A stretch of 64,000 nucleotides of DNA, taken from Bacillus sp. NP157. Its GTDB lineage: Bacteria > Pseudomonadota > Gammaproteobacteria > Xanthomonadales > Rhodanobacteraceae. Position numbers and translations under genes: made by a program. Under the pieces are notes generated by a model that saw only the letters and a list, made by a program, of their open reading frames with translations, was not told the DNA's origin and searched no databases. Positions 16,070 through 25,203 of this stretch are shown piece after piece. Positions within the stretch are counted from its first letter, which is position 1; every line of letters starts with the position of its first letter. The DNA is taken from assembly GCA_018889975.1 (NCBI GenBank), contig CP076546.1:1426001-1490000 (forward strand), in the 5' to 3' direction.

Positions 16070-17019
16070 ACACAGGCGCCGTGGGCAGCGAGCGGCCCGT
16101 GGTGGCGCTCACCGGTGCCACTGGATTCATCGGCACCGAGTTGCGCCACCAGTTGGTCGCCGCCGGCTTTCGCGTGCGCGCGCTCTATCGCCCGCGCAAC
16201 GGTCGCGCGGTGCAGAGCGAAGATGGCCTGAAGTGGATCGCCGGGGACCTCTCCGACCGTGACGCGCTTGCCGCGCTGGTCGAAGGCGCCCACGCGGTGA
16301 TCCACTGCGCGGGCAGCGTCCGCGGCGCCACCCGTGCCGACTTCGATCGCGTCAACGAACAGGGCGTGTTCGACGTCGTGCAGGCGGCGACGGCGGAGCC
16401 CGCGTGCAAGCGTTTCCTGCTGATCTCTTCGCTGGCCGCACGCGAGCCGCAGCTGTCCGATTACGCCGGCAGCAAGTGGCGCGGCGAACGCGCCCTGCAG
16501 GCCACGGCCGGCGAGCTGGCGTGGAGCGTGCTGCGCCCACCGGCGGTATATGGCCCGGGCGACCGCGAGATGCTGCCGCTGTTCCGCAGCATGGCGCGCG
16601 GCCTTGCCCCGATCCCGGGCGACGGACACGGACGCTTCTCGCTGATCCACGTGACCGACCTGGCCTCGGCCGTGCTGGCGTGGCTCGAGTACGGCCAGGG
16701 CTCGGGCCAGACCTGGGAGCTGGACGATGGCCACGAGCAGGGCTACGACTGGGACACCGTGCTGGCCACGGCGTCTCGCGTGCTGCGCGACAACGCGCCG
16801 ATCCGCCGGCTGACGATCCCCGCGGCGTGGCTGCGCGCGGTCGGCAGCGCCAACCTGCTGGGTGCGCGCCTGTTCGGCTACGCGCCGATGCTGACGCCCG
16901 GCAAGGTCCGCGAGCTCACCCACGCCGACTGGGTATGCCACGGCAACGACTTCACGCAAGCGACCGGCTGGCGTCCCGCGCTAGGGTTTGAGCGCGGCCT
17001 CGCCAACACCGTCGTTTGA
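16066..17019 (+). CDS. NAD-dependent epimerase/dehydratase-like reductase, probable ceramide reductase (CerR-like)
   Basis: A 317-residue extended short-chain dehydrogenase: Rossmann motif GATGFIG (17-23) and catalytic Y133-x3-K137 (SDYAGSKWRGE). In bacterial ceramide synthesis the reduction of the keto group is done by such a protein (CerR in Caulobacter), acting after N-acylation on 3-oxo-dihydroceramide. It starts at GTG 16066 inside the stop of the acyl-AMP ligase gene (GTGA overlap) and is 29 bases before the acyl carrier protein gene. Position and family both support the CerR assignment; a sugar epimerase role is the alternative. Confidence 0.8.
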   Translation: MNTGAVGSERPVVALTGATGFIGTELRHQLVAAGFRVRALYRPRNGRAVQSEDGLKWIAGDLSDRDALAALVEGAHAVIHCAGSVRGATRADFDRVNEQGVFDVVQAATAEPACKRFLLISSLAAREPQLSDYAGSKWRGERALQATAGELAWSVLRPPAVYGPGDREMLPLFRSMARGLAPIPGDGHGRFSLIHVTDLASAVLAWLEYGQGSGQTWELDDGHEQGYDWDTVLATASRVLRDNAPIRRLTIPAAWLRAVGSANLLGARLFGYAPMLTPGKVRELTHADWVCHGNDFTQATGWRPALGFERGLANTVV

Positions 17020-17048
17020 CCTCCTAAAGCAGCAACCGGAATACCCCC

Positions 17049-17300
17049 ATGAACCATCCTGATGTCGTGGCACGGATCATCGTCCTGGTCACCCCGATCG
17101 CCGAGGGCCGCGTCGCGGTCATCACCGAGCGTACCGAGCTAACCGGCGAACTGGCGCTCGATTCGCTGAAGGTCATGGACCTGATGCTCGCCGTGGAAGA
17201 CGAGTTCGACATCTCGGTTCCGATCAATGCACTTGCCGAAGTGCGCACCGTGGGCGATCTTGCGACCCTGATCCTCAAGACCATGGGCGAGAACGCGTGA
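17049..17300 (+). CDS. Acyl carrier protein dedicated to sphingoid base synthesis (AcpR-like)
   Basis: An 83-residue carrier protein with the phosphopantetheine site LALDSLKVMDLML (Ser39). It is distinct from the housekeeping AcpP (different N-terminus, no fab genes around). It would carry the acyl chain made by the acyl-AMP ligase to the serine palmitoyltransferase encoded next, whose GTG start overlaps this stop codon. It needs a 4'-phosphopantetheinyl transferase; one is encoded at the right end of the window. Confidence 0.88.
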   Translation: MNHPDVVARIIVLVTPIAEGRVAVITERTELTGELALDSLKVMDLMLAVEDEFDISVPINALAEVRTVGDLATLILKTMGENA

Positions 17301-18481
17301 AAGAGAATTCCAGGCTGCTGGCGGTGCAAGCCGTTCGCCAGGAACTGGCGGCGCTTGGCATCGATCCGTTCGGCATCCAGATCGACCGCATCCTGTCGCC
17401 GACCGAAGGCATCATCGAAGGCCGGCCGACGATCCTTGCCGGGACCAACAACTACCTGGGCCTGACCTTCGACGAAGCGACGGTATCGGCCGCGCGCGAG
17501 GCGCTGGAAAGCGCGGGCACCGGCACCACCGGTTCGCGCATGGCCAACGGCAGTTATTCGGGCCATCGCGAGCTCGAACTCGAACTGGCCGCGTATTACG
17601 GCAAGCGCGACGCCATCGTGTTCTCCACCGGTTACCAGGCCAACCTCGGCATGATCTCCGCGCTGGCCGGCCCGGGCGACACCGTGATGATCGATGCGGA
17701 CAGCCATGCCAGCATCTATGACGGCTGCCGGCTGAGCGGCGCGGATACCATCCGCTTCCGCCACAACGACCCGGTCGACCTGGGCAAGCGCCTGCGCCGC
17801 CTCGGCGCTGCCGCCGCGGGCACGCTGGTCGTGGTCGAAGGCGTCTACAGCATGCTGGGCGATCGTGCCCCGTTGCCCGAGTTCGTCGCCGTGGCCCGTG
17901 AATACGGCGCGGTCCTGCTGGTCGACGAAGCCCACTCGATGGGCGTGCTCGGCTACAAGGGTCGCGGCCTGGCCGAAGACATGGGCGTGCTTGACCAGGT
18001 CGACTACGTGGTCGGCACCTTCAGCAAGAGCCTCGGCAACACCGGCGGTTTCTGCGTCGGCGATTCCGAAGACATGGAGCTGCTGCGCTACGCCAGCCGT
18101 CCGTACGTGTTCACCGCCTCGCTCGCCCCGGCGACGATCGCGGCGACGCGTGCCGCGCTGAAGCGCCTCGCCGCCGCGGACGATCTGCGCGAGAAGCTGC
18201 GCGCGAACGCCGAACGGCTGCACGCCGGCCTGTCCGCGCTGGGCTTCCGCCTTGGCGCACCGGCCAATGCGGTGGTCGCCGTGCTGGTCGGCGACAAGCT
18301 CGAGGCACTGCGTTTCTGGGACCACCTGCTCAAGCACGGCGTGTACGTGAACCTGATGGTGCCGCCGGCGACGCCGAACAACGAATCGCTGCTTCGCTGC
18401 AGCGTGAGCGCGGCACACACCTTCGAACAGATCGACGCGATCTGCGCCGCCTTCGCCAGCTGGCCGGACGCGAAGGTGTAA
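17297..18481 (+). CDS. spt: Serine palmitoyltransferase-like alpha-oxoamine synthase
   Basis: A 394-residue PLP enzyme of the alpha-oxoamine synthase family. The Schiff-base lysine is K244 in GTFSKSLGNTGG; D210EAHSMG and H137 (DADSHASIYDG) are the cofactor-site residues. The family includes SPT, KBL and BioF; the neighbouring acyl carrier protein, acyl-AMP ligase and CerR-like reductase make SPT (serine + acyl thioester to 3-oxo-sphinganine) far more likely than biotin synthesis, and no bio genes are near. It starts at GTG 17297, overlapping the carrier protein stop, and is seven bases before the flippase gene. Soluble, no membrane helix, like other bacterial SPTs. Confidence 0.85.
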   Translation: MKENSRLLAVQAVRQELAALGIDPFGIQIDRILSPTEGIIEGRPTILAGTNNYLGLTFDEATVSAAREALESAGTGTTGSRMANGSYSGHRELELELAAYYGKRDAIVFSTGYQANLGMISALAGPGDTVMIDADSHASIYDGCRLSGADTIRFRHNDPVDLGKRLRRLGAAAAGTLVVVEGVYSMLGDRAPLPEFVAVAREYGAVLLVDEAHSMGVLGYKGRGLAEDMGVLDQVDYVVGTFSKSLGNTGGFCVGDSEDMELLRYASRPYVFTASLAPATIAATRAALKRLAAADDLREKLRANAERLHAGLSALGFRLGAPANAVVAVLVGDKLEALRFWDHLLKHGVYVNLMVPPATPNNESLLRCSVSAAHTFEQIDAICAAFASWPDAKV

Positions 18482-18488
18482 TGTCGCG

Positions 18489-19823
18489 ATGAAGCACTGG
18501 TTTTCCGATGGCTCGTTCCGCGCCATCGTGCGCAACGCGTCGTACCTCGGGTCCAGCAACGTCGTCAGCGCCTTGCTGGGCCTGCTGGCGCTCGCCTGTG
18601 CGGGCCGCGGCATGTCGCCGGCACTGTTCGGCACGCTGGTCGTGGTCCAGGCCTACGCCAAGAGCGTCAGCGATTTCATGAAGTTCCAGACCTGGCAGTT
18701 CGTCGTCCAGTTCGGAACGCCAGCGCTCGCGCACAAGGACCTCAACCGCTTCCGCGACGTCACCGGCCTGTCGTTTGGCCTGGACCTGGCCAGCGGCGCC
18801 GTGGCCCTGGTCGCCGGCATGGTGTTGCTGCCGTGGCTTGGCCATGCGGTCGGCCTGGATCCCGCCGATTTCTGGTGGGCGCTGGGCTATTGCACGCTGA
18901 TCCCGACGATGACCGCGGCGACCCCGACCGGCATCCTGCGCGCGATCGACCGCTTCGACCTGATCGCCGTGCAGGGTGCGATCACGCCCTTCCTGCGCGC
19001 GATCGGCAGCGTCATCGCCTACTTCGCCGGCCTCGGTTTCCCCGGCTTCATCGCCACCTGGTACGTCTCCAGCCTCGCCGGCGACATCGCGTTGTGGATC
19101 TTCGCCGTGCGCGAACTGCGCCGGCAGCAGATCGACCACGCCCTGCGGCCCGGCCTGTTCGGACCGGCCCGGCGCATCCGCGGTGCCTGGGACTTCGTCT
19201 GGACCACCAACTTCGCCCATTCGATCTGGTCCGCGCGCAACGCGGGCAGCAACGTGCTGGTCGGCATCGTGCTCGGCCCCACCGCCGCCGGCCTGTTCAA
19301 GGTCGCGCTCACTTTCTTCGATGCGGCCGGAACGCCCGCGTCGCTGATGCAGAAGAGCTTCTATCCGGAAATCATGCGGCTCGATCCGGCCAGCACGCAG
19401 CCGTGGAAGCTCGGCGTGCGTTCGGCCGCGCTGGCCGGCGGCCTGGGCATCCTCGTCGCCCTGCTGGTGATCATCGTCGGCAAGCCGCTGATCTCGACGA
19501 TCTTCGGCGCGCAGTACGTGGAGGCCTATAGCCTGCTGCAGGTGATGTCGGCCGCGCTGGTGGTCTCGATGGCCGCCTTCCCGCTGGAATCGCTGCTCTA
19601 CATCGCCAGCCGCCAGCGTGCCGCGCTGGTCGCCCAGGCCCTCGCCGCCCTGCTCTACGCCGGGTTGCTGATCGGCCTCAGCCATGCCATCGGCCTGATG
19701 GGCGCGGCCATCGCGTACTTCGCGGGCCAGTGCCTGGAGGCGGTGTTCTCGCTTATTCCCACCGTCGCCGCGTATCGCCGGCGGCACACGCTTCGCCATT
19801 ACACGCCCGGGGAGGTGCAGTGA
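18489..19823 (+). CDS. Polysaccharide/lipid flippase of the MATE-like (Wzx) superfamily
   Basis: A 444-residue integral membrane protein with about twelve hydrophobic helices, in the pattern of Wzx/RfbX flippases. Such proteins move lipid-linked sugars across the inner membrane. It is in the same operon as spt (7-base gap) and its stop shares one base with the start of the next gene, so it is co-expressed with ceramide synthesis. A role in moving a sphingolipid or glyco-sphingolipid is possible but unproven; an O-antigen-type role would normally come with glycosyltransferases, and none is present nearby. Confidence 0.85.
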   Translation: MKHWFSDGSFRAIVRNASYLGSSNVVSALLGLLALACAGRGMSPALFGTLVVVQAYAKSVSDFMKFQTWQFVVQFGTPALAHKDLNRFRDVTGLSFGLDLASGAVALVAGMVLLPWLGHAVGLDPADFWWALGYCTLIPTMTAATPTGILRAIDRFDLIAVQGAITPFLRAIGSVIAYFAGLGFPGFIATWYVSSLAGDIALWIFAVRELRRQQIDHALRPGLFGPARRIRGAWDFVWTTNFAHSIWSARNAGSNVLVGIVLGPTAAGLFKVALTFFDAAGTPASLMQKSFYPEIMRLDPASTQPWKLGVRSAALAGGLGILVALLVIIVGKPLISTIFGAQYVEAYSLLQVMSAALVVSMAAFPLESLLYIASRQRAALVAQALAALLYAGLLIGLSHAIGLMGAAIAYFAGQCLEAVFSLIPTVAAYRRRHTLRHYTPGEVQ

Positions 19824-20662
19824 TGAACGCCAGTAATGCGCCGGCCTGGCCGAAATTCCCAGCCGAAACCCTGGGTCGGTTGTTCGACGCCGTGGACGTC
19901 GACGACATCATCGATGCGCATACCGCCCTGCCCGACCCGATCGTGCTGGCCTGTCCCGACGACTCCGTGCGGCGCTGCTACGCGCTGTGCCTGCAGTTCT
20001 GGGAAGACGGCGTGTCGCGCGACGAGCTGCTCAAGCTGGTCGACAAGCTGTTGCGCAACGAAGGCCTCAGCGCCGACGAGCGCCTGCAGTACAAGCACAT
20101 CCGCGCGCGCTACAAGCACCTGCGGTTCGCCCAGCGGCTTTACCGCAAGAACCATCGTTCGAATTTCCTGTTCGACCTGACCACGCGCGTGCTCGGCCAC
20201 CTGCAGGATGCGTTCCGCGGCGGCAAGCGCAATGCCATGGTCCGCCACGGCATGAAACTTCGCGTGTTGCTGGCGCCGCCGATCTGGGCCTGGATCCATC
20301 GTGCGCTGCGCCAGACGCAGCTGGACAGCGAGGCCGGCGTCATCGCCTACCAGCAGGCCGAAATGCGCCGGCTGAAGAAAGCCGTGGCCCGCGCGACGTT
20401 CGCCGGCGACCAGTTCCACATGGTGCGCAAGATCGTCAGCATGCAGGTGTCGTACTACGACACGCTGCGCGTCCTGGCGCCCAACGAGCACGCCTACCGG
20501 ATGTCGCGTTTCCTGGCCGCCATCAACGGCCTGATGGGTGCGCGACACGACGAGATGGTCGCCGAATCGCTTTCGGGTCGTCGCCATTACGGCACGCCCG
20601 CGCCGCTTGCGCAGGAAACGCGCTCGCGGCTGGAGACCCTGGTCGCGCGCTACCCGCTTTAA
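19823..20662 (+). CDS. Hypothetical cytoplasmic protein in the ceramide operon
   Basis: A 279-residue protein with no recognised family. It is rich in helix-forming, charged segments (RRCYALCLQFWEDGVSRDEL, DKLLRNEGLSADERLQYK, AEMRRLKKAVARATFAGD) with no signal peptide or clear transmembrane helix; a hydrophobic patch LLAPPIWAWIHRAL around residue 150 could touch membrane. Its ATG overlaps the flippase stop (TGATG), so it belongs to the same operon and is likely needed in similar amounts. It is a candidate accessory or regulatory factor of the lipid pathway. The locus ends here, facing the nodT-like gene. Confidence 0.7.
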   Translation: MNASNAPAWPKFPAETLGRLFDAVDVDDIIDAHTALPDPIVLACPDDSVRRCYALCLQFWEDGVSRDELLKLVDKLLRNEGLSADERLQYKHIRARYKHLRFAQRLYRKNHRSNFLFDLTTRVLGHLQDAFRGGKRNAMVRHGMKLRVLLAPPIWAWIHRALRQTQLDSEAGVIAYQQAEMRRLKKAVARATFAGDQFHMVRKIVSMQVSYYDTLRVLAPNEHAYRMSRFLAAINGLMGARHDEMVAESLSGRRHYGTPAPLAQETRSRLETLVARYPL

Positions 20663-20719
20663 GCGGGAGCGCCGGACCCTCGCGGAAACGCCGGCGCCAG
20701 CGCAGCGCGCCGGCCCCGC

Positions 20720-22090
20720 TCAGGGCGTCGAGGTGACCGTGGGCGGGGCATCGGCCTGCCAGCCGCCGCCCAGGGCCATGATCAGGTTGACGCTCGCATC
20801 CAGGCGGCGCAGGCGCAGCTGCAGCTCGCCACGGCCGGCGTCGAGCGCACCGTTCGTCGCATCGACCACGGCCGGGTAATCGGCGACGCCTTCGCGGTAC
20901 TGGTTGCGCACCACCCGATCGGATTCCTTCGCGGCCGCCGCCGCACGCGCGTGCAGCTCCGCGCTGTCGCCCAGCGCGCCGGTCAGCACCAGCCCGTCTT
21001 CGACTTCGCGATACGCATCGAGCACGGTCTGCCGGTAGTTCGCCACGGCCTCGTTGTACTGCTCGTTGGCGTTGCTCTCCTGCGCCTCGAGCCGGCCGCC
21101 CGCGAACAGCGGCGCCTTCACGTCGGCCGTGCCGGTCGGGCCGCGGCGCACGCCGATGCCGGCCGCGAGGCTGATCGACGGCAGGGTCTCCGCCTTGGCG
21201 ACGCCGATGCGGGCGCTGGCGGCGGCCATGCGGCGCTCGCTCGCGGCGACGTCGGGACGGCGTTCCAGCAGCGTCGCCGGCACGCCCACGGGGGTCACCG
21301 GTACGGGGGTGTCGAACGGCGCCGGGGCGATCGAGAACTCCGCGGGCGGCTTGCCGAGCATCACCGCGATGGCATGCTCCAGCTGCGCACGCGCTGCACG
21401 CGTGTCGGCGAGCTGCAGCTGCGCGGCGCTGGCACGGGTCAGTGCCTCGGACACATTGGCGCTGGAGGCCTGGCCCTGGGTGTACTGGTTACCGACCATG
21501 CGCTGCCACTGGGTCGCGCTGTCCGCGGCCGGCTCGAGCAGTTCGATCAGGGCATCGTCCTGGCGCAGCGCGAAGTAACTCTGCACCAGCTGGGCCTGCA
21601 TCGACAGCGTGGCACCGGCAAGGTCGTCCTGGCTGGCCTGCGCGCTCGCGCGATGGGCTTCGACGTCGCGCCGCACGCGGCCCCACAGGTCGATCTCCCA
21701 GCTCACGCCGAGGCCAAAATCGTTCTCGTTACGCCGGCCCGACTTGATGCTGCCGATGCTGGCCTGCGGGTAAGACGCACCATTGGCCACCTGGACCAGG
21801 GCCTGGGCCTCGCGCACGCGGGCTGCGGCGGCGGCAAGCGACTGGTTGTTCACCGCCACCTGCGCGACCAGCGCGTTGAGCGTGCCGTCGCCGTAGATCT
21901 CCCACCAAGCACCGGCGATCGGCGCGGCGTTCGCGGCCTGCGCCGGCTGGCGGCCGGCCTCCTTGTACGCGGGTGTCACCGGCGCGGCCGGACGCACGTA
22001 GTCCGGACCGACCGTGCACGCGGCCACGAGCAACATGCTGCCGGCCACGGCGACGCTGCGCAGGCAGGCGCTGGCGATGCGCGCGCTCAT
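20720..22090 (-). CDS. Outer membrane efflux lipoprotein, NodT/OprM family
   Basis: A 456-residue TolC-type outer-membrane factor. It has a lipoprotein signal ending LLVAAC followed by TVGPDYVRPAAP, the hallmark N-terminus of NodT/OprM proteins, then two coiled-coil OEP repeats. It forms the outer-membrane duct of the RND exporter encoded just upstream. The ATG at 22090 overlaps the stop of the preceding RND gene (ATGA); a longer reading to 22168 is discarded because the lipoprotein signal begins at this Met. It is the last gene of the five-gene operon that begins with the ceramide synthase-like gene at 30666. Confidence 0.92.
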   Translation of the reverse strand: MSARIASACLRSVAVAGSMLLVAACTVGPDYVRPAAPVTPAYKEAGRQPAQAANAAPIAGAWWEIYGDGTLNALVAQVAVNNQSLAAAAARVREAQALVQVANGASYPQASIGSIKSGRRNENDFGLGVSWEIDLWGRVRRDVEAHRASAQASQDDLAGATLSMQAQLVQSYFALRQDDALIELLEPAADSATQWQRMVGNQYTQGQASSANVSEALTRASAAQLQLADTRAARAQLEHAIAVMLGKPPAEFSIAPAPFDTPVPVTPVGVPATLLERRPDVAASERRMAAASARIGVAKAETLPSISLAAGIGVRRGPTGTADVKAPLFAGGRLEAQESNANEQYNEAVANYRQTVLDAYREVEDGLVLTGALGDSAELHARAAAAAKESDRVVRNQYREGVADYPAVVDATNGALDAGRGELQLRLRRLDASVNLIMALGGGWQADAPPTVTSTP

Positions 22091-25000
22091 GCCTGCGGCC
22101 CTTGTTGGACGGCCGGCGCGCGTGCGTCGCGCCTTGCCCCGAAATGTTGCATCCATCGGACGGCCCACCTGCTGAATCGATCAAGGTAAAGGTACACAAC
22201 GGGCGTCGTGTAAAGGGTCAACACCTGACTGAGCACCAGGCCGCCGCCCATGGCGATGCCCAGCGGCGCATGCATCTCGGCACCGTCGCCGCGCGACACG
22301 GCCAGCGGCACCGCGGCCACCATCACGGCCAGCGAGGTCATCAGGATCGGCCGGAAGCGCAGGCGGCAGGCCTGGCGGATGGCTTCTTCCGGACTCAGGC
22401 CGTCGTTGCGGCTGGCGGCCAGGGCGAAGTCCACCATCATGATGGCGTTCTTCATCACGATGCCGACCAGCGCGAAGATGCCGATCAGGGCGATCACGTC
22501 CAGGTCGGTGCGCAACAGCAGCAGCGCGAACACCGCGCCGACCGCGGCGGACGGCAGCGTGGACAGGATCGTCAGCGGATGCACGCAGCTTTCGTAGAGC
22601 ACGCCCAGGACGATGAACAGGGTGAGGAAGGCGGCGAGGATCAGGGCCGGCTCGCTGTCGGCGACCTGGCGCGCGGCGCCGGCCGAGCCCTGCAGCGTGC
22701 TGCGCACCGAGCGCGGCATGGCCAGCCGGTCCATAGCCCGCTGGATCGCCTGGGTGGCCTGCGAATTGGACACGCCGTCGGCGCGGTCGAAGGTGATCGT
22801 GGCGGCGAGCGCCTGGCCGTAATGGGAGATGTCCAACGGTGCGTTGAACTGGCGCACGCGGCCGAGCACGGGCAGCGGGACGCTGCTGCCATCGGCACCC
22901 GGCACCGCGATCGCATTGAACGCGTCGGCCGACTGCGCATGCTCCGGGGCCACGCCCATGATCACCGGGTACTCGTCCGCCGCCGTGAACACGGTGGTCG
23001 CGCGCCGGTCGGCGAACGCGTCGCGCAGCACGCCATCGATGCGTGCGTAGGAGATGCCGGCCGCCGTCGCGGCGCCGCGCTCCACGTCGAGCGAGGTGGC
23101 GACGCCCGTGGTGCCCAGGCCGCCGTGCACGTTGCTCAGCTCGGGCAGGCCCGACAGCGCCTGGACGATTTGCGGCGCCCACTTGCGCAGCAGCTCGGGC
23201 GTGTCGGCCTGGATCGTGTATTCGTTGGAAGAACGGCTACGCCGGCCACCCACGCGGATGTTCTGCACGGAGGTGACGGTGAACGTGCCGCCGGGCATCG
23301 TGGCGAGCTTGCGGTTGATCCGCGCCGCCACGTCGTCGGCGCTCGCGTCGCGCTGCGAGAGCGGCTTCAGGGTGACGAACAGGGAGCCGGCGTCGCGTTC
23401 CACGTAGCCGCCCACGCTGGCGACGGCCGGATCGGCGCGCACGGTGGCCATGAAGTCACGCAGCTTGCCGCTGGCCACGGCGAACGAGGTGTTGCCGCCG
23501 GTGTCGAAATCGCCGGTCAGCTCGCCGGTGTCCTGGCGCGGGAAGAAACCCTTCGGCACCACGACGTAGAGGTACACGCTGAGGCAGAGCACGCCGAGCA
23601 GCGACAGCATCGTCAACGGTGCGCGGCGCAATGCCCAGGCCAGGCTATCGTCGTATGCCACCTGCAAACGCGCGAAGGTACGCTCGCTCCACGCATGGAT
23701 CCGGCCGTGCGTATCCTGTTTCGTCGACGGCTTGAGCCACCAGGCGCACAGCATCGGCACGAAGGTGAGCGAGACCACCAGCGAGATGGCGATTACCACC
23801 GCCAGCGTGACGGCGAATTCGCGGACGAACAGGCCGACATAGCCGCCCATCATCAGCAGCGGCAGGAACACCGCGATCAACACGGCGCTCATCGACAGAA
23901 CGGTGGTGCCGACCTCGCCCGCGCCGATCCGCGCCGCTTCGCGCGGCGGCATGCCGTCTTCGATGTGGCGGGCGATGTTTTCGACCACCACCACGGCGTC
24001 GTCCACGGTGAAGCCGACGGCGATGGTCAGCGCCATCAGGGAGAGGATGTCGAGGCTGTAGCCCAGCCCGTACATCACCACCATGGCGCCCAGCAGGGAG
24101 ATCGGCGCCACCGCGCTGGCGATCAGCGCCATGCGCAGGTCGCGCAGGAACAGCAGCATCACGATGACGACCAGTACGACGGCGAGCGCGAGGGTGTGCT
24201 CCGCGGCGCGCAGCGAGCCACGCACGGTGGTAGCCCGGTCGACGATGACGCCTGCCTGCATGTTGCCCGGCAGCGCCGCGCGCACGGCCGGCAGCCGCGC
24301 CATGATGCCGTCGATCACCTCGATGATGTTCGAGCCCGGCTTGTGCCGGACCAGCGCCAGCACGGCGGGCTCGCCGTTGGCCAGTGCCGCGTTGTAAGGG
24401 TCGCGCACGCCATCCTCGATCCGTGCGATCTCGCCCAGGTGCACGGCGCTGCCGTCGCGCCCGAGGACCACGAGCGAACGGAACGCATCGGCCGTGGCGA
24501 GCTGGCCGTTGGTCGCGACCTGCAGCTGGCGACCGGCCACCTCGACCGCGCCCGCGGCCTGGTTCGACACGGCACCCGCCAGCGCGTGGCGGACCTGTTC
24601 GAAACCGACGCCACGCTGGTTCATCGCCTGCGGATCCAGCGCGACGCGCACGGCCGGGACCGAGCTGCCGACCAGTTCCACTTCACCGACGCCTTCCACC
24701 TGCGACAGCATCTGGGTGAAGGTGGACGACGCCACTGCGTACAACTGCCCCGGCGTGGCGTCGCGCGAGGTCAGGCTGAGCACCAGCACGGGCGCGTCGG
24801 CGGAACTCACTTCGCGGTATGACGGGCTGGCCGGCATGTCCGCGGGAAGGTCCGCGCGCGCCGCGTTGATCGCGGCCTGCACGTCGCGCGCGGCGCCGAC
24901 CGAATTGCGCGCGAGGTCGAAGGTGAGACGGATATCGGTACCGCCAGTGGTGCTTACCGAGGTCATCTCGGTCAGCCCGGCGATGCGTCCGAGCGCCTGC

Positions 25001-25203
25001 TCCAGCGGCGCGGCGACCGACGCCGCCATCGTCGCCGCGCTCGCGCCCGGCAGGTCGGCCGAGACCTTGATGGTCGGCACGTTCACCTCCGGAAGCGAGG
25101 CGACCGGCATGAAACGCCAGCTCACCAGGCCGGCGATCACCAGCCCCAGGCACAGCAGCGAGGTCGCCACCGGCCGGCCGATGAAGGCGCGCGAGAGGTT
25201 CAT
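22087..25203 (-). CDS. RND efflux permease, MdtC/MuxC-like
   Basis: A 1038-residue RND transporter. Typical motifs include the N-terminal segment FIGRPVATSLLCLGLV, the proton-relay pair in GFTVDDAVVVVENIARH and the conserved GIVMKNAIMMVDFAL. With the neighbouring permease at 25200-28313 it makes the two-permease arrangement of MdtBC and MuxBC. The start at 25203 overlaps the previous stop (ATGA); a reading back to 25701 is a frame accident. Known systems export bile salts, novobiocin, aztreonam and similar compounds, but the operon context here raises a lipid-related substrate. Confidence 0.92.
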   Translation of the reverse strand: MNLSRAFIGRPVATSLLCLGLVIAGLVSWRFMPVASLPEVNVPTIKVSADLPGASAATMAASVAAPLEQALGRIAGLTEMTSVSTTGGTDIRLTFDLARNSVGAARDVQAAINAARADLPADMPASPSYREVSSADAPVLVLSLTSRDATPGQLYAVASSTFTQMLSQVEGVGEVELVGSSVPAVRVALDPQAMNQRGVGFEQVRHALAGAVSNQAAGAVEVAGRQLQVATNGQLATADAFRSLVVLGRDGSAVHLGEIARIEDGVRDPYNAALANGEPAVLALVRHKPGSNIIEVIDGIMARLPAVRAALPGNMQAGVIVDRATTVRGSLRAAEHTLALAVVLVVIVMLLFLRDLRMALIASAVAPISLLGAMVVMYGLGYSLDILSLMALTIAVGFTVDDAVVVVENIARHIEDGMPPREAARIGAGEVGTTVLSMSAVLIAVFLPLLMMGGYVGLFVREFAVTLAVVIAISLVVSLTFVPMLCAWWLKPSTKQDTHGRIHAWSERTFARLQVAYDDSLAWALRRAPLTMLSLLGVLCLSVYLYVVVPKGFFPRQDTGELTGDFDTGGNTSFAVASGKLRDFMATVRADPAVASVGGYVERDAGSLFVTLKPLSQRDASADDVAARINRKLATMPGGTFTVTSVQNIRVGGRRSRSSNEYTIQADTPELLRKWAPQIVQALSGLPELSNVHGGLGTTGVATSLDVERGAATAAGISYARIDGVLRDAFADRRATTVFTAADEYPVIMGVAPEHAQSADAFNAIAVPGADGSSVPLPVLGRVRQFNAPLDISHYGQALAATITFDRADGVSNSQATQAIQRAMDRLAMPRSVRSTLQGSAGAARQVADSEPALILAAFLTLFIVLGVLYESCVHPLTILSTLPSAAVGAVFALLLLRTDLDVIALIGIFALVGIVMKNAIMMVDFALAASRNDGLSPEEAIRQACRLRFRPILMTSLAVMVAAVPLAVSRGDGAEMHAPLGIAMGGGLVLSQVLTLYTTPVVYLYLDRFSRWAVRWMQHFGARRDARAPAVQQGPQA

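Noticed and set aside
17297..18481. Annotation of the PLP enzyme as BioF (8-amino-7-oxononanoate synthase)
   Set aside because: No other biotin gene nearby, and an acyl carrier protein, acyl-AMP ligase and CerR-like reductase surround it.
17024..18634. A 536-codon minus-strand frame over the carrier protein and spt genes
   Set aside because: No motif, and it would destroy three coupled genes that match known families.
21973..24822. A 949-codon plus-strand open frame over the second RND permease and NodT genes
   Set aside because: Same kind of antisense shadow; composition is Arg/His/Gly/Gln-rich and the sense proteins are certain.
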